Of a DNA stretch of 64,000 nt, positions 11,581 through 22,800 are shown piece after piece. Location of the stretch: positions 7,626,714-7,690,713 of the forward strand of contig NC_092567.1 of the NCBI RefSeq assembly GCF_037975245.1, written 5' to 3'. Below the pieces are notes generated by a model. That model saw only the letters and a program-made list of their open reading frames with translations. It was not told where the DNA came from and did not search any database. This stretch comes from Apostichopus japonicus. Taxonomy: Eukaryota > Echinodermata > Holothuroidea > Aspidochirotida > Stichopodidae. Made by a program: the position numbers and the translations under genes. The number at the start of each line of letters is the position of its first letter. Positions within the stretch are counted from its first letter, which is position 1.

Positions 11581-12101
11581 ACACTTTTTGCCTGAGAACC
11601 AAGTATTTCCTAATAGTTTTTTTTTTTTCCATCCATAACCTTTTTGAAGATTGTCAACCCGGCACACATCATGTTCGACCTGATCGCATCTCCTGTGGGT
11701 CTTTGCTTTTGTAGGTGATTCTACGTCGCGGCCCACAATACCCGTCAGCCCCACTTTTCAAGGTTTTAAGCCCCATATTTGTTCAGAATTTGAAAATTCA
11801 CATTTCTCGTGAATAAACTCACTTCAAAACATACCCATAATGTTGTACAAAATTTCATCTATGGACAACCAATATAGAAAAAACTTCCTTCAACCCCTAA
11901 CAGACCGGTCAAAATTGCACGAGTAGAGGGAAGTGTGATGTAGAATGTTGGTCAGAAATTTTCGAAAATTCAGACACAGTTAATTTATTGGTGTACAAAT
12001 ATTAAAACCTGTTATAACGGCTATTATAAAACTTGGTTGAAGGAAATGAAAAAATAGCAGATATTTCCGAAACCGAACACTACACACATAGGCGTAGGAG
12101 G

Positions 12102-12109
12102 CGCGGCGG
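12102..12109 (+). repeat. Target-site duplication, left
   Basis: CGCGGCGG, identical to 12487-12494 on the other side of the MITE. The site itself lies in an older GC-rich repeat. Confidence 0.9.
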
Positions 12110-12486
12110 CAGTGGCGGATCTAGGGGTATTGGTCAGGAGTGGCGAGAATGGTCTGAAGGGGTGCTTTCGACACTATCTAAGCGGAGCGCCACCACTGGT
12201 TGGCGCGTAGCGTACATAAAATTTTTGAGTAAAGATACTCTCTAGATCGCCGGAAATGACCCTTTCCGGGCCTGGCTAATTTGCAGATAAACGAAGAATA
12301 AGGTGTCATCGCCAAATTACACCAACAAAATGTGACAAATGTCAATAAGTAGATGAGAGCGCAATAACAAAGTCAATAATCTCGAATAAGTAAAAAGTGG
12401 TAAAGAGCTGAAAAAAGCGCCAGCAGTCCATTTGAGTCCGTCAGGGGGGCATCCGCCCCCCTGACCATATGGACGCTCCGCCACTG
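12110..12486 (+). mobile_element. hAT-like MITE with perfect 8-bp TSD
   Basis: A 377-bp element begins CAGTGGCGGATCTAGG and ends CCATATGGACGCTCCGCCACTG-like, giving inverted CAGTGGCGGA termini. It is flanked on both sides by CGCGGCGG (12102-12109 and 12487-12494), a perfect 8-bp duplication as hAT-superfamily transposition produces. Inside are the hairpin core (12176-12215), a GGAAATGACCCTTTCC palindromic stem, and a CAGGGGGGCATCCGCCCCCCTG-type stem near the right end. It has no coding capacity. A second copy in opposite orientation sits at 36251-36623. Confidence 0.93.
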
Positions 12487-12494
12487 CGCGGCGG
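12487..12494 (+). repeat. Target-site duplication, right
   Basis: CGCGGCGG, the partner of 12102-12109. Confidence 0.9.
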
Positions 12495-12841
12495 GGGTAC
12501 AGGCCCTAATTCGCCATTACTAATGTAAAAGAGAGTTTTGACATAATTGGACCTCCATGCTTTTTATACATCTACATGTGACATGTCGTTGTTTTCATTA
12601 GCATCCCGCAGTATACTGCGCAATTTGAACGGACCGTACGGTACATGATGGCATGCGATGTAATAACCGATGCTTGCTTATATGATATTGACATGAACAC
12701 GTTGAACGTGCGCGAAGCGCGCGAAAATTTTTGGTTATTTTTTCAGGCAAGTCGGACAGTTTTGAGGCTTTTCATCCTGCTACGCCATTTTCATGCTCAC
12801 TGATATGATGTGATATCTGCTGTTTGCGTTACAAATTCAAA

Positions 12842-13095
12842 CAGGCGCGTAGCGAGGAATTTGCCAAGGGAGGGGCGAAGCCTGTAGGCAAATTATCTAA
12901 GCGTAGCGCCACCATAGGTGGGCGCGAAGCGTACAAGCAAATTTTGGCCGAAAATGTCTCCCAGATCACTGGAAATGACACTTTCCAGGCCTTGTAAGTT
13001 GCCTCTAAGCACTTTCTATTTTGAAATTACTTAGCAATATCATTTAAAAAAATGCTGAATGGCGGGGGGGGGGGGGCGGGCGGTCGCCCCCATCC
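12842..13095 (+). mobile_element. hAT-like MITE, second family, right end altered
   Basis: It starts CAGGCGCGTAGCGAGG and is collinear with the complete element at 43999-44254 through the hairpin core (12894-12934), the GGAAATGACACTTTCC stem, and the TTTGAAATTA and AGCAATATCAT segments. After a 13-G run the two copies diverge, and this one leads straight into the next repeat at 13096. Confidence 0.75.
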
Positions 13096-13546
13096 CAAAA
13101 TGCGTCATGTTCCTCGACGACACGGTCGAGTTCGAGACCAGCCACAGTTGGTTTCATAGCACAGTTCTACACACGCGTTATGATAGACCATATATAGTAT
13201 ATATATAAATCATTAGTGAGAGAGGAAAATGGAAACGTCACAAAATGGAGTTGTCGGTGTAAGGGGTAGGGTGAGTCACACTTTTACGAAATCATTGATC
13301 CGTCACTGGCTACCCTTCAGCGCTGTAATGATGTCACTGTTCTTCTTTCTCTTCCCGGTGTCTTCGTGTTTTGCTTTTCCTCCCTCTTTTTCTCCTTTTT
13401 CTCTCTTTCTTCTTTTTCTTTTCCCTTCCTTCCTCTCCTCCTCCTCTTTTTCCCCCTCTTTTTTCCTTTTTTCTTCTCTTTTTTCCCTTCTCTTTTTCTT
13501 ACCCGGGGGGCTCGCGCCCCCAACGCCCCCCCTGGATACGCACCTG
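13096..13546 (+). mobile_element. Repeat with polypyrimidine block, copy 1
   Basis: This segment matches the reverse complement of 54405-54862. Landmarks are AAAATGCGTCATGTTCC, ATCATTAGTGAGAGAGGAAA, GGGTAGGGTGAGTCAC-like text, CATTGATCCGTCACTGGCTA, then about 150 bp of almost pure C/T (13340-13500), and finally CCTGGATACGCACCTG, a hAT-like right end. Frames such as 13229-13567 and the Lys/Glu/Arg-rich ones opposite are products of the polypyrimidine tract. Confidence 0.75.
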
Positions 13547-13559
13547 GTCACTGATTACC

Positions 13560-16500
13560 AAGTTTAAGAAATGACAATTGACAATTTACTATGTGTGTGT
13601 CTTGACTTTAGCTCGATGTAACTTAGAACATAACAAAAACAGAGAAGCACATGTTACAGAGAATGAGTAATTATGAGAAACGCGTCCACTATTAATTAAG
13701 ATATATTACCCCACCTATTAGGCGGGTTTAACCATAGGTAGCATATATAATTTGAATTTTATTGCTAGCGGTTTAAATAAAGAGAAAGGTTGTTCTACCT
13801 ACTCGCGTATCCCTGGTCAGATATTGCTGGTGACCTGCTCTCGACCTCCATGCACTCCTCGTTGCAGGGTATAACATCCTTTATTGATCCAATTGTGTGT
13901 AATGATATGATTCATCAAAAATCCAGACCCCTATCTCCACCTTCCTACCACCCCCCCCCCCCTCACCTTCCCCTACTAACACTTTACTACTCAGAACAAT
14001 ACATAAACACCTAACTCTGTTAATATTTTTAAACTATTTTCTAGCTCACATGTTTAAAATCTGTATATACTGTATCCACATGCATTCGGTAAGTAGGAGT
14101 GCGTGATTAAACTTTTATGTGGTTTCTTCGTTCTTCCTTTTAATAAATTAAGATTTAAGCTGTGACATATCGGTTACGTAATGTCTTAAATCTAACTAGA
14201 GTAGAGCCACAACGTTAGGACTAAATAACATTCATTAGTTCATTAGTTATCTACACTAACATTGTGTTATTAAAATAGATCTACAAGAACTTATATGTGA
14301 TATTAATTAATATCTGTGATGTTTTTGTTCTAAGTCAGCATTTCTTCATTTCTTTCTGTACCTATGTATTATCGTTCTTAACATGAATACAATAAGATGA
14401 CGTCATGTTACGTCATATTATATGATCATATAACAAATGTATAGTATGTGCATATTAAGTAACTGAGACTTTAATAACTTCACCGATCAATACTTTATTT
14501 TGGATAATTATTTTAAGCTTCGCTTTATGAATGTTTTCATTGATTTATGATCTGTACATTTCATATCATCATTTAAATAATTGCGTTTATTATTAATAAT
14601 TGTACGGCATATCCTATTCGATGTACAGTATTAACTGATCCCATCAGCGCACGAAGAATATAACATGAACGCTCAAAATAGTTCACCGACAAAACAAACA
14701 TACACACGTTTCTATTGAGTGTTAACGTTAACTCTTCGAGCGTAACAGTCAAGTTAAGGATGCTTTGATCATGCGCAAGTAGTTATATATCTCCAGGTAT
14801 GATAACATGACGTCGATATAGGATTTATAACATTACTACAGAAATTAAGGAGATAGACAGGTTCCCATTATTGTTAGCGCTTTACGTTATGTTTTGAATC
14901 AAAACTGACTGTAACGTCGAAAATCTTAAAAATGAAAATCAAGAGGAAAATTTACATTTGGCTTATTACAGAGAATCACACACTAAGCATCCTGGTGAAA
15001 TGTGAATCCAATTCCTATATTGCGTTTTTGAGATATCGATAGCTGACATTTTAGCAGTTTTTACTGAAAGTGAACTTGAAGCTGACAGGTGTGATGTCAT
15101 AGCAGGTGTGATGTCAGGTGATGTCAAGTGTGATGCCACTGACAGCAAATGTTTTCACTTCCTTGGTTTGACTTTAAATTGCGAAAGATCCCAACTTTGT
15201 TTAAAGGTAAGTGATAATTACAATACCCATAGTTTAGTACAACCAATTTTGACAAAGAAAATTAGACTCCCCTCGCCCCCCCCCTTTTTTTGATTCCTTG
15301 TGGAAGGCAAAAGGAACCTATGCGATGGTGATGTCGTGTTCGTGTGTCTGTGTTTGCTTCTGTGACACTGGCTTGGGTCCGCGATAACTCAACAACGGAG
15401 TGATGGATATTTGTCGTACTTGCTAAATGTAGATGTATTATAGTAAGAAGGTGTGCCCTATTTGTTAGCGCTGACTTTATGAATATTAATGAGGTGATTC
15501 ACTTTTGGACCCGAAGTTGTAGGCCCCAATATTTGTGGGACCATTTGAGCGCAAAGTTTAATTTGGCCCAAATTTTGGGAACGGGCAAAATGTTATATTG
15601 CAATAACTCCACAACCTTCAAGTACATCAGATTGTCTCCAATATTGGAATACAGTTGTTGGTAAATAGCTGGTACATGTGGGCATAAATATTATAATATC
15701 GTATTGGGTGAAGACGTAAAACACTTTAATATTCCACTAATCAAGTAACCATAGCAACCGTTGGACTTTCCTTAATATTGTATCGTCTATATTTACCTTC
15801 CGTTGATATTATAGTCCTAAATATTAGTTTAGTTTAGTTTTGAAATGTTACATTTTGCCTTCATTAATTGCTTCATATACAGTCTTGTCTTGTTACATAA
15901 CTTTTACTCTTGCTTTTGTTCTTTCATTGTTTTTTAATGCGCTTTATAAATGATTCTACTGGTTTCGTTTTAATTCAGATCTTTATTATCTTTATACTCA
16001 GACATTTTCCTTCGATTTAGAACAATTCTAAGACTATATCTAATACTTGCTCTAATTATTGTTATATTTAGTCATTAATTATTAGATTGCTTTCTACTTC
16101 ATCCGTTTATTAATTTTACTTTTTTTCAAGATTTAGTTGCTTTATTTCGTTCCTCCTATTTCTATGTTATGAATTAATCTTTGATATTACTCACGCGTAA
16201 TACAGTGAATATTAGAAGAATATTGTTAAATGTTATCATAATAACAAAGACTGGCTGTCTACCGTTATACCATTGATTGTGTTACTCAAAATCATACTAA
16301 AACATTGTCTTAGACATTAATTAATAACAATGAGATGATTTGCTTTTCAATACAGTTTTTTGTTCTATGATTATGATCTCTAATTATGTTTCTTTGAAGA
16401 CAATAGGAACACGTGACTGACGTATTAGAGTTAGATAACATGACAATACATGATAATGATAATAACGAAGATAATGTTCTATATATTTAACGTGAACCTT

Positions 16501-17285
16501 AAATGCAATGATCGGCTCTCCATACATATTTTGATCTTTTTTAATCGTTATTTTGCTTCTTCTTATTATTGATGCTGATTGATGTTTAATAAATATTCAT
16601 GATCTCTTCATTGTAATTCAGTTTTTGTCGTATTTGTTTTAACTAAATTGGATATTATGAAGCCATGAAGTTTACCAATATAACCCAAGCCCTGCCACGC
16701 AAAACTGAATATATTTCCATTACTACACAAACACAGATTAACAGATAAATATGTAAGAAACACTGCGTTGCGGTATATGTTTATGATATTACATATTTCC
16801 AAGGAAATAATTATCCCTTTATTTGTAATTGTTCTTGGTAACTTCCGTGTTTATGTATGCTTGTACACATATACAATATTTACAACCAAACACACTTGTT
16901 TCTTTTGAGGCGATCCTGGTCTCTCATTGTGATACAATTACAACATATTCATCCCATTTATATGTTTCTACATCATTAGTTCATATCATAGAAACTAATA
17001 ATGGAATTATTGATATATATTGATGTTGTAATATCAATGGAAGCAATAAAAGAAAACTAATCAGAGAAATATTGTCAACAGTGTTATGTAACATGTAGTC
17101 TATGTACTAACTTGTAATATCAACCTCTTACTCTGTTATGTCCTGCATCAAGGTCACACAGAAGGTTATGGCTAAACAGTAACTCTCAAAACAGGTGAGG
17201 TATAGTTGTGGTCGAGATAAAGACATTATTCTTCCCCTTATAAAAGTGTCGCTATCGCTCTGTGTGCCGTATATTTAAACTTTCT
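13560..17285. other. No gene seen
   Basis: AT-rich DNA. A small GTGTGATGTCA-type direct repeat lies near 15088-15135. The segment from about 15290 to 15720 (GTGACACTGGCTTGGGTCCG, then CGATAACTCAACAACGG) has the look of an old interspersed repeat, but I have no second copy in the window to prove it. Confidence 0.4.
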
Positions 17286-17291
17286 CTTCAA
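17286..17291 (+). repeat. Target-site duplication, left
   Basis: CTTCAA lies directly before TACGGAGAG and is matched by CTTCAA at 19865-19870. Confidence 0.85.
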
Positions 17292-17707
17292 TACGGAGAG
17301 CCAAACGTTCCATAAATGTCGAAAAAGAAAGTGAAGTGTCCAAGTTAATATATATATGTCCAAATCGATATCAACATGTTACAATTCGATATCAGCATGT
17401 TACAATTCCATATGAACATGTCGAAACAAAATACAATATGCCATTGCGTCTATCAACATGTCAAATTCAACATCAGCATGTCGAAAACTTGTAACAGCAT
17501 GCCATTACTACATTGGTCATGTCAACATGCTATATTTACGTCGTGCTATAATTTTGGCACTTCGGCGCGCGCCAACGTTTCATATATGTCGAGATTTATT
17601 TCAGTATGTCCAAAACTTGTGTCAGCATGGTGAGCGAAGAGTAGTGAAGTATTGCCATGACAACGTTGCACATGGTTCGTGTCGTTCACACGGTACTATG
17701 GTTGAAT
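17292..17707 (+). repeat. Left long terminal inverted repeat
   Basis: 416 bp, inverted relative to 19428-19864. It contains irregular repeats built around CATGTTACAATTC and CATGTCGAAA. The frames here and in the other arm that encode MLQFDISMLQF-like peptides come from these subrepeats. Confidence 0.9.
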
Positions 17708-18449
17708 ATACTGTAGCGGAAAGCTACGACTTTTCCTTAGTGAGATACGTTTCGTTCCCTCAGGGGTTACATCTGTTGCGCTCCGCGGAGGTAACGAGAG
17801 ATGTTTATCCGAAACAGGAACAGGAACTGATTACGTAATTTTGCTATATCGATGTATTCCCGTGACTGGCATAGGCAGGCACGGCGGTAGGTGTGTGAGT
17901 CGATCCCATTGGTCGCAACCCATCGTAGTTATATACAGGTAGTCCATGATTGGTCTAAGCCTTTTTTTACAGTTTATGTACGGACGTGTGTATACGGGGG
18001 TTATTTCCGGGGTATTTTAATGAAGGGTTCTTTCGTAAATGAGTGAGTCAGAGAGTCGGAGAGTCGGTCGAGTGCAAGACGAGGAACTTTCCTTCCTCGT
18101 GGTAAAGCCTTTGATATTTGCCTAAGTCCAAACAAATGTGTTTAGGCATTTTACAGTGCCCGACACCTGCGCTGCCCGAGTCCAGCGGAATGCCCGAAGC
18201 CTGTGCTGCCCGACACCGGTGGATTGCCGATGTTTAGACTGCCCGACCCTTGCGCAGCCCCAGTGTTATGCCTGCGTATCCTTGGGTTGTGCCCGACCCC
18301 AGTACGTTATATTGGGCAAATGTTAATATTGTGTATTATACGCTGTAGATGTAGAACGAGATGAGAAATTATACTTTTATTAAACATACCACTCTGGTGT
18401 CTGCCTCCTGATTTAGAGTTAATCTGTACCCGTCCCCCATCTACCTCCC

Positions 18450-18881
18450 CTACCCTCCTCCAGTTGGTTTCGAGACAGGTTTTACACTACCAGACGTTGC
18501 AAGGTCTTCATGTTTAAAATTTGCTTTGTCTGAAATTCCAGTCTTGAAAAGCATGAAAATATTATCATTAACTAAGATTAATCCACCTCTATTTTGTTTT
18601 TCCACCCAGGCTTTACTGTAATCTAAAAAACTGTGACCTTCACCTGCAACAGACATACAGTTTAAGTACTGTAAAAATATTAAAGCATTCTGAGTACTCT
18701 TAACTTTCATGTAACGTTTTTTAAGGGCAAATGGCACATAACCTGCTAATTATCTTAGAATTTGTTCCTCATGTTTTTCAACATTTGTATCTTCCAAATT
18801 TATGTCGTCTGGAACGTCCAGCCTCTCAAACTCTTCAATCATCAGCTTCAAATTCAACTATATCCTGTAGCATGAACATTT
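18450..18881 (-). pseudogene. Transposase C-terminal remnant
   Basis: Reading on the minus strand, a frame with IEEFERLDVPDDINLEDTN and HEEQILR meets one in-frame TAA, then continues LAGYVPFALKKRYMKVKSTQ, NALIFLQYLNCMSV, HSFLDYSKAWVEKQNRGGLI and LVNDNIFMLFKTG. The 'GYV then RGGL' arrangement resembles the C-terminal part of several eukaryotic cut-and-paste transposases. The upstream DDE core is not visible. It lies wholly inside the inverted-arm element, so it is probably the remains of that element's own transposase. The superfamily cannot be fixed by eye. Confidence 0.5.
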
Positions 18882-19427
18882 CTAATGTCCTCGGCGGATG
18901 CAAAGTTTTTTGGCAGCCATGTTTCGTGTTAAATTAATTTTGTTAATTTTATAACACTAGGTGCCCAATGCAATAACAAACAGCACTAACGTTATTTGCC
19001 TAACGAACGAAGAAAAGTTTTATCGGAAAATACTTGACTAAAAGTACCTATTTCGCCATTACTTGTTCATATATTGCGATGAAATATATGCTGAGATAAA
19101 CAATTAATTATTAAATACTAATCTTCGCATGATTCGGTGAGAAATGAAAGATATATTCCGATCGAAATTCTTACAGGTATGCGTAACGTAACATATATGA
19201 TTACTGCGTATACTATTTCAATTACATATACGTTAGGATCGGAGTGTCTGTTGTTATGTTGTGAGGGACGCTATATACGAAATGACCTTTGTACCAGGAT
19301 TACGTAATAGCTGATGATGGCTTTACCCGTGTTTGTGCCCTGAGGCATGTTTACTTATGGCGATCAAATTTTGTCGGTTACAATGATACTTCAAAGTGGG
19401 TTTTCTCCTTCTGTTTATAGCTCCATG

Positions 19428-19864
19428 ATTCAACCATAGTACCGTGTGAACGACACGAACCATGTGCAACGTTGTCATGGCAATACTTCACTACTCTTCG
19501 CTCACCATGCTGACACAAGTTTTGGACATACTGAAATAAATCTCGACATATATGAAACGTTGGCGCGCGCCGAAGTGCCAAAATTATAGCACGACGTAAA
19601 TATAGCATGTTGACATGACCAATGTAGTAATGGCATGCTGTTACAAGTTTTCGACATGCTGATGTTGAATTTGACATGTTGATAGACGCAATGGCATATT
19701 GTATTTTGTTTCGACATGTTCATATGGAATTGTAACATGCTGATATCGAATTGTAACATGCTGATATCGAATTGTAACATGTTGATATCGATTTGGACAT
19801 ATATATATTAACTTGGACACTTCACTTTCTTTTTCGACATTTATGGAACGTTTGGCTCTCCGTA
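19428..19864 (-). repeat. Right long terminal inverted repeat
   Basis: 437 bp, the inverted partner of 17292-17707, longer by one 21-bp subrepeat. Confidence 0.9.
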
Positions 19865-19870
19865 CTTCAA
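19865..19870 (+). repeat. Target-site duplication, right
   Basis: CTTCAA, matching 17286-17291. Confidence 0.85.
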
Positions 19871-22800
19871 GTTCATCCCAAACTTTTCTAGAAACAAGTG
19901 TTGGTCCCGTCTGACCTCAGATGACCTTCGACAGAAACTGAATGAAACCGGTAGAAAATGAGTATATACTGGGTATATGATTCTGCCCTAGTTACGTAAG
20001 TTCAAATATAATTTGATGTCATTCAAACCAAACCAGAATCTGTTTAACACTGTTTAGCTGCTCAAAAGACTTGTTTTTATTTGTAATTCAAAGGCAGAAT
20101 ATTTTGTGTCTCACAATTTAATGTATGATTCTGTATCGTCTTATTTCTATGACTGAGTAAATGGCTTATGTTATTCTTCATGCTGTGACTTTGTGGTCTG
20201 AAGTGCAAGAGATATATCTTCTCGTTAACAGCGAACATTATGGAATACCGCAAGCTGACATATTGTGGTAATTCTTCCTAAGCAAGCGATAGTATCATAT
20301 TGATGAAAAGTTCAGTGATAGGGTAATGATTGTTCCTATTTATTTTTGTATGTGTTTAATTAGTCAACGTACTGATAATATTCTTTAAATTAATAAACAA
20401 GTACAACAAACACACATCCAAGTTCAAGGTTGACAAAACGAAAGTCTCTCTCTATTTGCACGACGATAAGGAGTATTTGGTTGAATAATGAGAAAATTTG
20501 ACAAGAAACCTGGCTGATCTTATTTTACGTCAGTGTTTAATAAGACCACCTACTGATAATAATGACGTAAAGGAATAACACGAACTTAAGTTCAAGTTTA
20601 GCAGAAGTGAAATTGAGTTGATTTGCTCGAAAGTGGATGGGGGTTGGGAATGTTGAATCATTTACATATATGACGTCATGATCAACTGTTCGTGTGTAAG
20701 ATATGCAGCACCACATATAATTCACGGAAGATTAAAGTGGATGGAAGGGGGAATGGAGGGGTTGGATGTATCAGTGTGGTTAAGTTCCATTATTTACCTG
20801 AAGTACTGGGCTACATTCGCTTCAATATCTTACTATAAACAAAAATAAAACAATGTTGACGTATGTGAAGTATATTTTTGCCCCTCTTTTGGGAGTTGGC
20901 AGGAAATATTGTTTAACAAGTAGAAATTATAACGCAAAAAGTTAGTTGACCCATTTCGAGGGTTAGACAGGAACGGCATGGGTGTGAAAGACTTCTGTTA
21001 CCGGAAAGATGTTACAACCTGATCATGTTGGGTTAGGTTATAAGTGAAAATAATTTAACATTTAACGACGCTTTAAATTGTACTTTTGTGCTTATTTGTA
21101 ACATTTTATTTCGTCTCCCCAGGCAAGCCATGAATTTTAACTACTATGATAATATAATCAACCTATCTAACCATGTGGCTGCGGCCGTGCACCTGCTGCA
21201 ATAAAAAATTGTTTGAACTAATAATACAGGATAAAACACATTTGTGTTATCTGACACAAATTTAGTGTAAGTTTTTACTGCCTCATTTACAAGCATTATA
21301 TATGCATGTATAATTACATCGTGTACTGATATCTTAATTACCTAAAGTTATTCTTAAGAAAACGTTACTTTACACATCAGTGACGCAAAGAAAAATGTTC
21401 ATATCTTTGTAAACCATAAAGCATCCGTATTACGACTTACCAAGAATGTTACCAAATTCTTCAGAGTATTCAAAATTAGATTGCAGTTAATCAAATTAAA
21501 GTATCTTGTTTTAAGTCGGTTAATGAGAAAAATTAATAAAGTATATAGAGATTGTAACCCGTCGTCACCAAGCTATGTTTTTTTCTAGATTAAATCCTTT
21601 GAAGAACTGATGATGAACTGGAAACATCCAAACTTTAATTTACTGTTTGTTTGAATTAAGCATAACAATTTTAACGAACAACTTTGCTACGGTAGTCCTG
21701 AAGCGAATAACATATTTATCAAAATCAACTGAAATATTTGTTTTGAGTATACAAACAATAATCTACTTAGCCTAAAACGAAAAGTCCAACGTTACAGACT
21801 AGCATTCAATCTAAAAAACAAACTTAAAATATATTGCATTCAAAGTGAAACCATTTCTCTGCACTGAACTTAACAATATTAGCATTGATCGCCGCACACT
21901 TCTTATATCTCTGTGAATAAATGATACGAGCGCCCTCTAAAATAATAAAGTTTGAATCACACGGGAGAAGGACACAACTATATTTTGATTATAGCAAAGT
22001 TACGGTAAGATGAAGACTGTGGATTACGGTCAGGATAGTCAGAGTGAGGTTGTAGGATTATTTAGATTGAGATTGGAAGGGTAGACCTGACGTTCATTTG
22101 TTGTTGATGCTCACAATAATGAATATATAAAGAACATAACGATATCGATATAAACATCAAGGGAAACAAAGGTTCAATCAGTGTAATGTACAGCTTACTG
22201 CCATTAAAGCTATTTCCATTCCTAGGAGGTTGGGCTGGGGAGTTTTGAGAGATTAAAACCAATTTGATTTCGTTAAACGTTGTGAATACAACTATACATT
22301 TACAGGCTAATCTTATCTATAGCTAAACCATTCGTTAGAACGATATGTTTATGATGGGAGTAAAAGGCCAAACTTGTTTTTATGTACAAAACTTGAACGG
22401 GGTGGCTATCGAAATATTGCTCGTTACGGACATTTGGCATATATGGATACAAACAATTAATTAGTCCGTAATCTAGCATTTTGAACGATAAGCCTGCATT
22501 GTTGGTCGAAAAACCTTGATTAACAATGATAAACTCCGATTATTAACCAGCAAGCGGTCCAATGTTTATAATGTTGATAATAAAGTTTTCTTGCCTATAA
22601 GCTTTTATTTTCAGTTGTAAAACCTGGAGTACCGGTTCAAAACAAGACCGGCATTGAGCAATGATCCAATTTTTCCGACAGAATAAAACTGGAATATATC
22701 ATTAGTGGGTATTTTGCTTCGCCTTCCACGTGATTCAAGAATAATTTCGACATGCGAGGAAATATCCGGTAAGATTAGCATAACAATACGAGTAAAATCC

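Larger units (their letters stand above)
17292..19864. mobile_element. DNA transposon with about 420-bp inverted arms
   Basis: The left arm (17292-17707) and right arm (19428-19864) are near-identical inverted copies beginning TACGGAGAGCCAAACG and ending with the complement. The right arm is 21 bp longer because it has one more copy of a CATGTTACAATTCGATATCAG-type unit. The element is flanked by the 6-bp direct repeat CTTCAA. The 1.7 kb core contains a decayed transposase-like frame on the minus strand (18450-18881). TAC...GTA ends and a 6-bp duplication agree with what I recall for the IS3EU superfamily, but the assignment is tentative. It is non-autonomous as it stands. Confidence 0.88.

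Noticed and set aside
13115-13140. GAGTTCGAGACCAGCC resembling an RNA polymerase III B box
   Set aside because: No A box at suitable distance and no cloverleaf fold. The other copy of the repeat does not keep the motif.
13229-13567. Phe/Ser/Leu-rich frame and opposite Lys/Glu/Arg-rich frames
   Set aside because: Produced by the polypyrimidine block of a transposon-like repeat; the same happens at 54300-54657.
17376-17838. Frames in the inverted arms, nearly identical at 17458-17838 and 19378-19677
   Set aside because: They exist only because the two transposon arms are inverted copies; the peptides are subrepeat translations.
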